Below, in pieces: positions 17,301 to 24,454 of a stretch of 27,347 bases of DNA. A model generated the notes under the pieces. The model was given only the letters and a program-made list of their open reading frames with translations. It was not told the DNA's origin and ran no database searches. The stretch's first letter is position 1. Each line of letters begins with the position of its first letter. Source of the stretch: Pleurocapsa sp. MO_226.B13. Lineage in GTDB: Bacteria > Cyanobacteriota > Cyanobacteriia > Cyanobacteriales > Xenococcaceae. The stretch covers positions 1 through 27,347 of the forward strand of contig JASJEI010000267.1 of NCBI GenBank assembly GCA_030064795.1. The letters run 5' to 3'. The translations under genes were made by a program, and so were the position numbers.

Positions 17301-17776
17301 GGAATCCCGCCTATCCAGCCCTACGTAATCCTACCCTTCACTATCAAGACCGCAACACCAACGTCGTTACGGCTGCCGAAACCAGAAAAGTAATGCAGAT
17401 CTGTAACGAATCCTATTTTCTGATGATGCAGATTATGGTGCAGCATTTTGGGCTAACGCCCAACGGCAGTTTGCGACGCTCAAAATTAATGAATGCAGCC
17501 ATAGACGTAATGACTGGGATGGTGCGACCTTTAGGAGAACTATTAACCACTATGCCTTCGGGTAAAAGAGGCAGAACGGCAGGTCCTCTATTTTCTATGG
17601 CAACTACCCCCGCCTATATTCCCATACCAGAGGTGGCATATACGACGATCGCCCGTCGCTTTGAGAAATTGGGCGAACGAGCGAGAGAATGCGACTCGAT
17701 TAACTCGGCAGTACGGGAGATGCTAGATTTTTACGCCCAGTTTTTTGCAGAGATGGCAGCATCGAACGCTGACTAG
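14399..17776 (+). CDS. RebD/StaD/VioB-like chromopyrrolic acid synthase (iminopyruvate dimerase)
   Basis: This enzyme is predicted to couple two indole-3-pyruvate imines, giving chromopyrrolic acid when the RebC/P450 branch follows. The N-terminus 'MSIFTFPRLHFQGFARTHAP' is the family signature, followed by 'GHHNEYLGTTVNRAR' (about 120-134). The middle has 'VFSLADKCKVETYARLMWQM' and 'NRNKTYYMP'. A ferritin-like iminophenylpyruvate-dimer-synthase domain starts near 700, with E714/E716 in 'ELEVAVMLQYIYAAYSIPNY' and 'EISHEEMIHF' (E771, H774, E775, E776, H779). Late motifs are 'GGEHHLFL', 'LRRSKLMNAAIDVMTG' and 'GRTAGPLF'. At 1125 residues it is longer than the roughly 1000 I expect for VioB and RebD; the extra length appears to lie in the central region (about 480-600). 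It follows the oxidase by 15 bp. This is the diagnostic gene of the cluster. Confidence 0.93.
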   Translation: MSIFTFPRLHFQGFARTHAPTGHKNGLVDLSNNTVYQDGNPFDLSRPLSEYHQYLQQKGPQFNARGQWDEAGAFSMAKGWDFEGNGHFALEAQIVSTQKERGEIDRHDPVVGRSVDMWGHHNEYLGTTVNRARIFDCDPASNWTTTIMVGQLTFGRQGSSREVPNMLSAPVEGLQPARWQNFDYIQDLPEHCLNSEFKRASVHQFTVDKEAKDFFWGEEASLSPTVNLFKQAMERDEVLGLVVQFGLSNMSAPMQPNAPSFWSLNGTIALWCEGEMKTYPHGRLLTPVSHVENNSDRQPVKSEEKMLSNLSVQVNAEGVSLNAIAAVPCLSRSPQAESKPLHTLGAKRDLGDWELRTCKTQQLVARIPQSAYRLEAYEITSGIIDVPLANTWDEIEDAVTEEGLCLIGTTPEAQKVLLREREINLQVDDACLFMEFPDRRNHDDRAVEVEVYSFVRGQPAPVDAVYVRQYYNPKGFPQLRYEFENDPANVDRAFQFPTSSELNILEFKPGKQTAAGDFAFSCSLATDEKGHGWLTLRGHESGTTRVLLSADPEVKPSNGDRPDEAEISYDNDNRLGFWSGVGSFAVRVLGNDWHLEDIPTEEVDFDLIYREILAYYELCFSFMKAEVFSLADKCKVETYARLMWQMSDPRNRNKTYYMPPTREMSHSKTMLLYKYLQNQQQIGYVPQPTPVAKPTQRTIQTREELVVALRQAAELEVAVMLQYIYAAYSIPNYVTGQEYVRRGLWTPEQLALACGDNREVRNYGMRGVLLEISHEEMIHFLLVNNILMSMGEPFYPANPDFGKINQSFPLEVDLALEPLNMTSVQRFMRLEMPDFLEEDLIDDDRSSDDPMTDRLHSYGSLSELYRQIRDAIANIPDLFLAKKGEVGGEHHLFLREDFNQQHPDYQLQVDDVDSALFAVDLIAEQGEGCNADSPKFEKSHYQQFRRMAEALSQQQFAGENKLRPGICWNPAYPALRNPTLHYQDRNTNVVTAAETRKVMQICNESYFLMMQIMVQHFGLTPNGSLRRSKLMNAAIDVMTGMVRPLGELLTTMPSGKRGRTAGPLFSMATTPAYIPIPEVAYTTIARRFEKLGERARECDSINSAVREMLDFYAQFFAEMAASNAD

Positions 17777-17828
17777 CAAGTATCAAGTATCGAATTAAGA
17801 AGTCATTTTAGAAGCTGGAGTTAACAAA

Positions 17829-19424
17829 ATGAATAAGACGATTGAAACAGAAGTACTGATTGTGGGTGGGGGTCCTGTAGGACTGGCAATGGCTCACGAA
17901 CTAAACTATCAGGGCATTGAGTGTTTGCTATTAGAAAAATCCGACGGTGAGGTTAGCGACCCCAAAGTTAGTACCGTAGGACCGCGATCGATGGAATTTT
18001 GTCGGCGGTGGGGTATTGCCCGACAGATTCGCGAGGCGGGTTGGCCCAAAGACCATACCCTAGATGTAGCTTGGGTAACGCAGGTTGGCGGTCACGAAAT
18101 TTTTCGCATTCCTTTTCCCTCCTATGCAGAGCGATCGCAGCCCGAACATACCCCCGAAACCGAGCAGGTTTGCCCCCAGAACTGGTTTGCTCCTGTATTC
18201 CTGAATAGCTTGGGTCGATATCCCCAGGGTCAGGTAAAGCTGCTTTCTAATTTAGATAGCTTCGAGCAGAATGAAGCAGGAGTTACGGCAAGAGTCACCA
18301 ACCTGGAGACAGAAGAGACAGAAATAATCAAAGCTAAGTACATGGTGGCTTGTGATGGTGCTGGCAGCAGAATTCGTAAGGCTTGTGGAGTTCCCGCCCC
18401 AACTATTCACAAAACCCAAAAGTTTCAAAGTGTCGTTTTTAAAGCCCCAGAATTGGCAAAACAACTGGGAGAAGACAACGCGATGGTTTTCTTTTTGACT
18501 AATCCCACCATTCAGGAGCCATTACGGGCTGTAGACGGACATAGCCTGTATCGTCTGATTCTAAAACCCCAAGCCAATGGCGAAGTCCGCGACGCACATG
18601 AGGCAATTAAAGCAGCGAGCGCCATCGACACGCCAGTTGAAATTGTTTCTAATCTTCCCTGGCATCTAACCCATCGAGTTGCAGAACATTATAATCACGG
18701 GCGAGTATTCTTCGTAGGAGATTCGGCGCACACCCTTTCCCCTTCTGGTGGTTTTGGCATGAATACGGGCATCGCCGATGCTGTAGATTTGGGCTGGAAG
18801 CTAGCAGCTACCTTAAAAGGCTGGGCATCTCCCCGACTCCTCGACACTTACGAAGCCGAACGCAAACCAATTGCGGTACGTAATTTAGAAGCAGCCAATG
18901 CTAACCTCAAACGCACTCAAAAACGTTCTATTCCCCCAGCGATCCTGAGCGATTCTCCCGAAGGCGAGCAAATCCGCCAACAGATGGCTGAAAGTATGAA
19001 ACGCGGTAATCTCAGACAGGAATTTGACGCACCAGGAATTCACTTTGGCTTCCGTTACGAATCACCTGCAATCTCTGCCAACGGAACATCTCCCAGCGAT
19101 AATCCCCAAGAATGGCAACAAAATAGCTATCCTGGCTGTCGCGCCCCTCATGCCTGGTTGGAGTCGGGTAAATCTACCTTAGATCTGTTCGGTCACGGAC
19201 TGGTGTTATTAAACTTCAAAAACGCAGAGGTAACAAACTTAGAGAAGACCTGCGAGCAAAAAAATGTGCCTCTAAGAACTTATCAAATTGAGGATAGGGC
19301 GATCGCCAATCTTTACGAAAAAGACTATGTACTGGTACGCCCCGACGGACACGTAGCTTGGAGAGGCGACGAACTCCCTTCAGATCCAGATGCGATCGTC
19401 GATCGCATTCGCGGATATTTTTAA
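17829..19424 (+). CDS. RebC/StaC-like FAD-dependent monooxygenase
   Basis: This flavin monooxygenase, acting with a P450, is expected to steer chromopyrrolic acid to the indolocarbazole core by setting the oxidation state of the C-7 position (arcyriaflavin with RebC, K252c with StaC). FAD motifs are 'LIVGGGPVGLAMAHEL' (10-25), 'ACDGAGSRIRKACG' (174-187) and 'VFFVGDSAHTLSPSGGFGMN' (about 291-310). The C-terminal thioredoxin-like part includes 'FDAPGIHFGFRY', 'PGCRAPHAWL', 'STLDLFGHGLVLL' and 'VLVRPDGHVAWRGDELP', close to what I remember of RebC. The length of 531 residues fits RebC. GGAG at 17817-17820 lies 8 bases before the ATG. The phrase 'SLYRLIL' (239-245) places an Arg at 242, possibly equivalent to RebC Arg239. 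Confidence 0.9.
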   Translation: MNKTIETEVLIVGGGPVGLAMAHELNYQGIECLLLEKSDGEVSDPKVSTVGPRSMEFCRRWGIARQIREAGWPKDHTLDVAWVTQVGGHEIFRIPFPSYAERSQPEHTPETEQVCPQNWFAPVFLNSLGRYPQGQVKLLSNLDSFEQNEAGVTARVTNLETEETEIIKAKYMVACDGAGSRIRKACGVPAPTIHKTQKFQSVVFKAPELAKQLGEDNAMVFFLTNPTIQEPLRAVDGHSLYRLILKPQANGEVRDAHEAIKAASAIDTPVEIVSNLPWHLTHRVAEHYNHGRVFFVGDSAHTLSPSGGFGMNTGIADAVDLGWKLAATLKGWASPRLLDTYEAERKPIAVRNLEAANANLKRTQKRSIPPAILSDSPEGEQIRQQMAESMKRGNLRQEFDAPGIHFGFRYESPAISANGTSPSDNPQEWQQNSYPGCRAPHAWLESGKSTLDLFGHGLVLLNFKNAEVTNLEKTCEQKNVPLRTYQIEDRAIANLYEKDYVLVRPDGHVAWRGDELPSDPDAIVDRIRGYF

Positions 19425-19529
19425 ATTCGCTGTTTCTTATTATCTCGCGTCTTCTGCACCCAAAAGGCTAAGAGCTAATAGCTAAGAACAAGCTAATAAA
19501 CAACAAAGTATAACTCACCAGAAACGATC

Positions 19530-20186
19530 GTGAAACTTTACTATGCCCCCGCTTCATCCTATTGCCAAAGAGTGCTAATCGCTCTTTACGAGAAAGACTT
19601 ATTTTTTGTACCGATTCAGGTAAATCTTTTCGATCCTCTAGTACGCCAACAATATCAAAAGATCAATCCCTTCGCCAAAATTCCCACCCTCGAAACCAAC
19701 AGCGGGGAAACAATTTTTGAAGCCAGCATCATTATCGAATACCTCGATCGCCAGTTTTCCCAACAGCCCTGTTTACTAAATCCCGACAAGCTTTTAGAAA
19801 TTCGGACGATTGAAAGAATTATTGATGTCTATATTAATGGTGGGCGAGAAGTCTTATTTGCCGACAGTCAGCGTCCTCTAGAAATGCGGGGAGGAAAAGA
19901 GGTAAGCAAAGCCCAAAGATTAGTAGAAACAGCCTGTGTTTATTTAGACAACAAGCTGCAAAACCGTATTTGGCTGGCGGGGGATGAGTTCTCTCTAGCA
20001 GACTGTACCGCAGCTCCTACTCTCAATTATTTACGTTTGGTTTATGATTACCAACATCTACCCAATCTGAGTAAATACGTCAGACGCTTAGAGTCCAGAC
20101 CATCGGTAGCCAAAGTTCAAAGTGAAGGACGCGCCCAAATGACCGAGATGCTGGCATCTTTACCCTATGCCTTGGCTTTAACTTAA
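19530..20186 (+). CDS. Glutathione S-transferase family protein
   Basis: This 218-residue protein has a thioredoxin-fold GST N-domain: 'MKLYYAPASSYCQRVLIALYE' in parts, the cis-Pro segment 'FAKIPTLE' and 'EASIIIEYLDRQF' for the glutathione gamma-glutamyl contact. An all-helical C-domain follows ('WLAGDEFSLADCTAAPTL'). The probable catalytic residue is Ser or Cys in 'ASSYCQRV', so it could act in conjugation, reduction or isomerisation. The start is GTG at 19530. It lies 105 bp after the RebC-like gene and 95 bp before the first P450, inside the biosynthetic block. GST genes are not part of the core indolocarbazole sets I know, so it may be a tailoring or self-protection enzyme. Its role is not determined. 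Confidence 0.85.
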   Translation: MKLYYAPASSYCQRVLIALYEKDLFFVPIQVNLFDPLVRQQYQKINPFAKIPTLETNSGETIFEASIIIEYLDRQFSQQPCLLNPDKLLEIRTIERIIDVYINGGREVLFADSQRPLEMRGGKEVSKAQRLVETACVYLDNKLQNRIWLAGDEFSLADCTAAPTLNYLRLVYDYQHLPNLSKYVRRLESRPSVAKVQSEGRAQMTEMLASLPYALALT

Positions 20187-20281
20187 TACTGGTGCGAGTG
20201 AATAAGAACGTTTAGTCGCCAACTATCTAATTACAAATGGCTGTAAATCGGCAACTTTAAAAATCATTCCCGCTTAAAAAT

Positions 20282-21523
20282 ATGACTATTTCAACTCTCG
20301 AACGATTAAATCCGTTTTTACCAGAAGTTATTGCCGACCCCTATCCAGTTTATGAATACTATAGAGAAAATGACCCAGTACATTGGGGTGTGGCTGCCAA
20401 ACGTCAACTGTCTGGTGCGTGGTATCTCTTCCGTTATGAAGATGTCATGCAGGTTTTGGAAGATCGGCGATTTGGTCGTGAGGGTCACAAAGTTCGCGAC
20501 GATCTAGAAACCGCGCCAGTACCCAAAGCTTATAAAGGCTTTAGTTCGATGGTAAGTAACTGGATGGTATTCCGCGATCCGCCCAATCACACCAGATTGA
20601 GATTGTTGGTCAACAAAGCTTTTTCTCCTAAGACAATAGAAGATATTCGTCCGGCGATTGTTGAGATTACCGACGGACTTTTAGAACGAGTCAAAAATAA
20701 TCGAGAGATAGACCTAGTAGACGATTTTGGTTTTCCCCTACCAGTAATGGTAATTGCAGCTTTATTGGGTGTAGACCCCGAAGATCGCTTTGACTTTCGG
20801 GAATGGGCGTTAGCCCTACAGCACGCCAGCGCATCTCGTTTGACTCCTTCAGCGGAAATATATGAACGGGCAGAAGCAGCGACTCAAGCCTTTATTGCCT
20901 ACTTCAAAGATGCGATCGCCAAACGTCGTGCCGAACCCCGTCAGGATTTAATCACCGCCTTAGCCAAGGCGCGATATGAGGGAGATAAGTTAAACGACGA
21001 GGAAATTCTAGCTACCTGTATTCATTTACTTACCGCAGGACACGAAACTACAATCAACCTCATTACCAAAGGAACATTAGCTTTACTCCGCAACCCCGAA
21101 CAGCTAAAGCTTTTGCGCTCGCGCCCCGAACTAATCCCAACCGCAGTAGAAGAACTGATTCGCTATGACAGTCCCGTCCAAATGTTGTCTCGTTGGGCTT
21201 ATGAAGACGTAGAAATCGGCGGTAAATTAATTCGCCGTAGTGACAGCGTGGGTCTAATGCTCGGTTCTGCCAATCGCGATCGCCGACGTTTCGATAATCC
21301 AGATTTGCTCGATATCCAGCGCCAGGACAATAAACACTGTGGTTTTGGCGGTGGTATCCATTTTTGTCTTGGTTCGGCACTGGCTCGCGCTGAAGCTCAA
21401 ATCTCCTTAAATATCATCATCAATCGCCTGCCCGAATTACGCCTAACTGAAGGCATGGTGGAATGGGCAGACAATATCGTCTTTCATGGACCAAAACATC
21501 TACGTCTTAGTTTAAAAAATTAA
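20282..21523 (+). CDS. Cytochrome P450, candidate RebP/StaP-type aryl-coupling enzyme
   Basis: This soluble bacterial class P450 has 413 residues. The I-helix is 'LLTAGHETTINLI' (AGHETT at 252-257), the K-helix ExxR is E291-R294, and the heme motif is 'FGGGIHFCLGSALARAE' with Cys362 as axial ligand. In rebeccamycin and staurosporine pathways one P450 closes the aryl-aryl bond of chromopyrrolic acid with RebC or StaC, so one P450 here should do this. I prefer this gene because it is nearer the RebC-like gene and close to family length, but sequence alone does not separate it from the P450 at 22121. Redox partners are not encoded nearby. VOC follows after 31 bp. Confidence 0.85.
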   Translation: MTISTLERLNPFLPEVIADPYPVYEYYRENDPVHWGVAAKRQLSGAWYLFRYEDVMQVLEDRRFGREGHKVRDDLETAPVPKAYKGFSSMVSNWMVFRDPPNHTRLRLLVNKAFSPKTIEDIRPAIVEITDGLLERVKNNREIDLVDDFGFPLPVMVIAALLGVDPEDRFDFREWALALQHASASRLTPSAEIYERAEAATQAFIAYFKDAIAKRRAEPRQDLITALAKARYEGDKLNDEEILATCIHLLTAGHETTINLITKGTLALLRNPEQLKLLRSRPELIPTAVEELIRYDSPVQMLSRWAYEDVEIGGKLIRRSDSVGLMLGSANRDRRRFDNPDLLDIQRQDNKHCGFGGGIHFCLGSALARAEAQISLNIIINRLPELRLTEGMVEWADNIVFHGPKHLRLSLKN

Positions 21524-21554
21524 TTTCTTATTCGCACAACATTCTGACATTTAT

Positions 21555-21914
21555 ATGATTACTCAAGGTTTAGCCAAAATTATTCTCTACGTCAAAGACA
21601 TGGACAAGCAGGTACATTTCTACCGCGACATGCTGGATTTGCCCGTCCAATATCCCAAAGATTTGGATGACTATAGCGAGCAAATTTGGGTAGAGTTTGC
21701 TTCGGGTCAATGCTCTTTAACCTTACATTTCGATGCTCAAAAAGAACTAGCAGATCGACCAAAACTAGTATTTGCAGTCGAAGACATCGAACAGACTCAT
21801 AAAACCCTGAGCGATCGCGGTTTGAAACTGGGCAAGATTAATTCTCGTGTGGGCAATGCCAGAGTTGCCGATGGTTTCGATCCAGAAGGCAATCCTTTCT
21901 CAATTTATCAATAG
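21555..21914 (+). CDS. VOC (glyoxalase/bleomycin-resistance) superfamily protein
   Basis: This small 119-residue protein has the paired beta-alpha-beta-beta-beta modules of the vicinal-oxygen-chelate fold: 'LAKIILYVKDMDKQVHFYRD', 'WVEFASGQCSLTLHF', then 'KLVFAVEDIEQTHKTLSDRG' and 'VADGFDPEGNPFSIYQ'. Possible metal ligands are His in 'LTLHF' and the acidic residues of the last strand, but I cannot confirm a full metal site. It lies 31 bp after the first P450 and is probably cotranscribed. Members serve as drug-binding resistance proteins, dioxygenases, isomerases or lyases. In this cluster it may bind or modify the indolocarbazole; no function is proven by the sequence. Confidence 0.8.
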   Translation: MITQGLAKIILYVKDMDKQVHFYRDMLDLPVQYPKDLDDYSEQIWVEFASGQCSLTLHFDAQKELADRPKLVFAVEDIEQTHKTLSDRGLKLGKINSRVGNARVADGFDPEGNPFSIYQ

Positions 21915-22120
21915 GGCGATCGTCAAACTATTTACTTATTATCTGACGATTGAAGCAACCTAATATTTCCTGCTATTGCATAAGCTAATTTCCCTAGCAG
22001 CTATTTATTACTGAAGAGTAAATAACTTGATCGAGAACCAGCGATTGCCAGAAAAATCAAATTTGTCCTACAAAAACTCTTAGATTTTTGTCCTATATAT
22101 GCCAACGGAATATTAAAGCA

Positions 22121-23377
22121 ATGAACCAGCAGTCTTCAACCAACACAGCGCCAAAGACCTGTCCTCATCTAGGTCGAGAGTTTCAACCTTTTGTTAGCCC
22201 TCAATTAGAAAATCCCTATCCATTTTTCGAGCGTTCGCGACAAGAAGAACCGCTATTTTTTAGTTCTCTCTTAAACGCTTACGTTTTAACTCGTTATGAT
22301 GACATCATTAGCGTACTTAAAAACCCAGGTAAATTTTCTTCTCAAGATAATCTCCAGCCAATTCAAGAATACACGCCAGAAACAATCCAAGTCTTCAGAA
22401 AAGGCTTTCCCATGGTAGGTGACTTGCTCAACACTGATGGCGAACAACATAAACGTCTACGCGCTCCTTTTTTGAAAATATTTGTTCCCGAAAAGCTTCA
22501 GGCGATGGAAGATTCGATTCGTTCTATTGCTAATAAATTAGTAGACAAGTTTATTAACGATGGACAAGTTGATATCATCGAAAAATTTGCCTATCCCCTA
22601 CCTCTTGAAGTCATTCTGACTTTGTATGGCGTGCCTCTGAAGATGATGAAAAATATCAAGAACTGGGGTCATCAAACAACCGCTTTATTCTCATCTCATT
22701 TAACCCCAGAACAACAGCTAAAGTGCGCTAAAGGTTTTGTGGAAATGCAGTATGCTATTGCGGGTTTGCTCGAAGAAAGAGAAAAAAATCCTCAAGGCGA
22801 TTTGGTTAGCGAAATCCAAGATTCGGATTTAACTTTAAATGAGATGGTAATTGTTTTATGTGGTTTGGTAGTTGCAGGACATAAAACCACGAGCCATTTA
22901 ATCGGCAATGGTTTAAAACTGTTACTAGAACGTCCAGAGTCATGGCAACGACTTTGTAAAGATCCTTCCTTAATTCCTCATGCTATTGAAGAGGTATTAA
23001 GATATGAAGGTCCTATTCCTGCAATGATTCGCACTACCACCAAAGAGGTAGAACTTGCAGGAATGAAATTACCTGAAAATACCCGTATCTTTTTAATGTA
23101 CGGATCGGGTAATCGCGATGAAAATGAATTTGAAAATGCTGCTGAGTTTGAATTAGAACGCTACAAACAGTCAACTAGTAAGCATTTGGCATTTGGACAC
23201 GGCGCGCATCACTGCATCGGCTCTAACCTTGCACGGCGCGAAGGTCGTATTGCCTTTGAAGTCTTGTCTCAGAGATTACCAAATCTGAGGCTTAGTCCCA
23301 ACCAAAAACTAGAAAACATTCCTGCATTGTTAAGTCGTGGTTTTAAACGGCTCGATCTCGAATGGGATTTAGTTTGA
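22121..23377 (+). CDS. Cytochrome P450 (second P450 of the cluster)
   Basis: Second P450, 418 residues from the ATG at 22121. The same frame opens at a TTG (22088) but those 11 residues look unlike a P450 start, and 'MNQQSSTNTAPKTCPHLG' is more natural. The I-helix is 'VVAGHKTTSHLI', with Lys instead of the common Glu/Asp before the conserved Thr pair. The K-helix is 'EEVLRYEGP', and the heme motif is 'FGHGAHHCIGSNLARRE' with Cys365. It is clearly divergent from the P450 at 20282, so it is not a recent duplicate. A 206-bp gap separates it from the VOC gene, so it may have its own promoter. It could be the aryl-coupling enzyme or a hydroxylase or N-C coupling enzyme. Confidence 0.85.
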   Translation: MNQQSSTNTAPKTCPHLGREFQPFVSPQLENPYPFFERSRQEEPLFFSSLLNAYVLTRYDDIISVLKNPGKFSSQDNLQPIQEYTPETIQVFRKGFPMVGDLLNTDGEQHKRLRAPFLKIFVPEKLQAMEDSIRSIANKLVDKFINDGQVDIIEKFAYPLPLEVILTLYGVPLKMMKNIKNWGHQTTALFSSHLTPEQQLKCAKGFVEMQYAIAGLLEEREKNPQGDLVSEIQDSDLTLNEMVIVLCGLVVAGHKTTSHLIGNGLKLLLERPESWQRLCKDPSLIPHAIEEVLRYEGPIPAMIRTTTKEVELAGMKLPENTRIFLMYGSGNRDENEFENAAEFELERYKQSTSKHLAFGHGAHHCIGSNLARREGRIAFEVLSQRLPNLRLSPNQKLENIPALLSRGFKRLDLEWDLV

Positions 23378-23422
23378 GGAAATTTGTTAACTGTATCTAA
23401 ATTTATTAGGAGAAATAAAACC

Positions 23423-23644
23423 ATGAGTCATCCTTCCACTTTAGCTATGGGCAGTACAGGTTCTGAAGTAGAACGCCTACAACAAGATTTATCTGCCTTG
23501 AAGTATGAAGTAGAAATTAACGGCAGCTTTGATGCTAATACCGAAGCAGCGGTGAAAAAATTTCAACAACAAAATGACTTGAAAGTCGATGGCGTTGTCG
23601 GACAGCAAACAGGACAGAAGTTGGGTATGGCTTTGAAACCTTAA
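23423..23644 (+). CDS. Small peptidoglycan-binding-domain protein
   Basis: This 73-residue protein consists of a single PG_binding_1-type domain: 'GSTGSEVERLQQDLSALKY', 'GSFDANTEAAVKKFQQQNDL' and 'VDGVVGQQTGQKLG'. It has no signal peptide or enzymatic domain. The start is ATG at 23423, with AGGAG at 23408-23412; an earlier frame opening at 23384 lacks such a site. It follows the second P450 by 45 bp and is followed by a hairpin terminator, so it is likely the last gene of that transcript. Stand-alone domains like this are common in cyanobacteria; any link to the metabolite is unclear. Confidence 0.8.
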   Translation: MSHPSTLAMGSTGSEVERLQQDLSALKYEVEINGSFDANTEAAVKKFQQQNDLKVDGVVGQQTGQKLGMALKP

Positions 23645-23682
23645 ACCCGAATAGTTTATCGACTGAGTTAAATTAAAGAGAG

Positions 23683-23709
23683 CGTCTGCATCATTTAATG
23701 GTGCAGACG
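23683..23709 (+). terminator. Hairpin terminator after the peptidoglycan-binding gene
   Basis: CGTCTGCATCA pairs with TGGTGCAGACG (one G-T pair) around TTTAA, 38 bases after the stop. The T tract after it is weak, so this may be a terminator or a 3' stability hairpin. Confidence 0.6.
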
Positions 23710-23779
23710 ATTTAAGACATAACAAAAAAATACTTTTTTCTTTTTTTGGCTTGTTGATAAATTAGCATTGCTGAAAAGC

Positions 23780-23878
23780 ATGAAATGTCCAGAATGCAAC
23801 TCCATCAAAACGGTCAAAAACGGCTATCGTCAGTTTGTTCCTAATGCCAAGAATCCACCGTATCCGCTCCAATGCTAG
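23780..23878 (+). pseudogene. Possible IS transposase N-terminal fragment with CxxC
   Basis: This 32-residue frame starts 'MKCPECNSIKTVKNGYRQF' and ends 'YPLQC'. 'CPxC...KNG' followed by a lone Cys resembles the N-terminal zinc-binding part of IS1-type InsA proteins. It is only a fragment; I see no continuing transposase. Assignment is tentative. Confidence 0.35.
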
Positions 23879-23972
23879 GCAACTGTGCCTAAAGATGATC
23901 TTAATGGCATGGGCTTGGAAATACTGAACAAATTCCTGAGTTTTTCCCCTAGTGATAACTGGAATTTAGTAT

Positions 23973-24011
23973 AAAAATACTACCAGAATTAGATAGATGA
24001 GTAGTATTTTT
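23973..24011. terminator. AT-rich perfect inverted repeat
   Basis: AAAAATACTAC (23973-23983) is the exact inverse of GTAGTATTTTT (24001-24011), with a 17-base loop and a trailing T run. It could act as a terminator in either direction or be a decayed IS end. Confidence 0.45.
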
Positions 24012-24047
24012 GCGTTTTCACCAATCAACCTAAGAAAAATATAAATC

Positions 24048-24308
24048 ATGATACAAACCTTAGAAATAACTAAGATTGCCCAGGAAGTATTAGATACTCA
24101 CGCCCAAAATCTGGAAACCCAATTCTCGACATTTGAAGAATTTTAAGATGTTTTTATTGATGTATTTGGCAACAATCTCGGTTCGCCAGATAACTTAGCC
24201 AATCTACAAAATCAGTTTATCGACGGTACATTGCGTCCCGAAGTCAGATTTGTTCCATCTGAAGCCTTAACCGATGTCCCCAGTCAACCATATGTAGCAA
24301 ACATCTAA
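24048..24308 (+). pseudogene. Unrecognised small protein, interrupted by TAA
   Basis: From ATG at 24048 the frame reads 'MIQTLEITKIAQEVLDTHAQ' and on to 'FSTFEEF', then TAA at 24144-24146, then continues in the same frame with 'DVFIDVFGNNLGSPDNL', 'LQNQFIDGTLRPEVRF', 'VPSEALTDV' and ends at TAA 24306-24308. Restored length would be 86 residues. It is acidic, without Cys, signal peptide or membrane segment. I do not recognise the family. The stop may be a nonsense mutation (for example from a Tyr codon), or these could be two unrelated pieces. Confidence 0.45.
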
Positions 24309-24454
24309 GTATTTCATATTACTTTTGAATCAAACCCTTTTTTAATCTGCTTAGGCAGTTCTTAGTTACTTTTTTACGTATCTAGGAAGTGCTTAAGCTG
24401 CGAAAACTTTTCCCTATTAACTATTATCTGATTCATGCAAAAAGTTTACTTAAT

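Larger units (their letters stand above)
23710..24454. other. Gene-poor stretch with debris
   Basis: No intact gene of recognisable family is present. It holds a short zinc-ribbon peptide frame (23780-23878), an AT-rich inverted repeat (23973-24011) and a broken reading frame (24048-24308), each listed separately. The 146 bases before 24455 are leader for the transporter. Confidence 0.6.

Noticed and set aside
12893..19424. A violacein cluster (VioA, VioB)
   Set aside because: The oxidase and dimerase would fit, but no VioE-like gene is seen, and the next gene is clearly RebC/StaC-like, followed by P450s.
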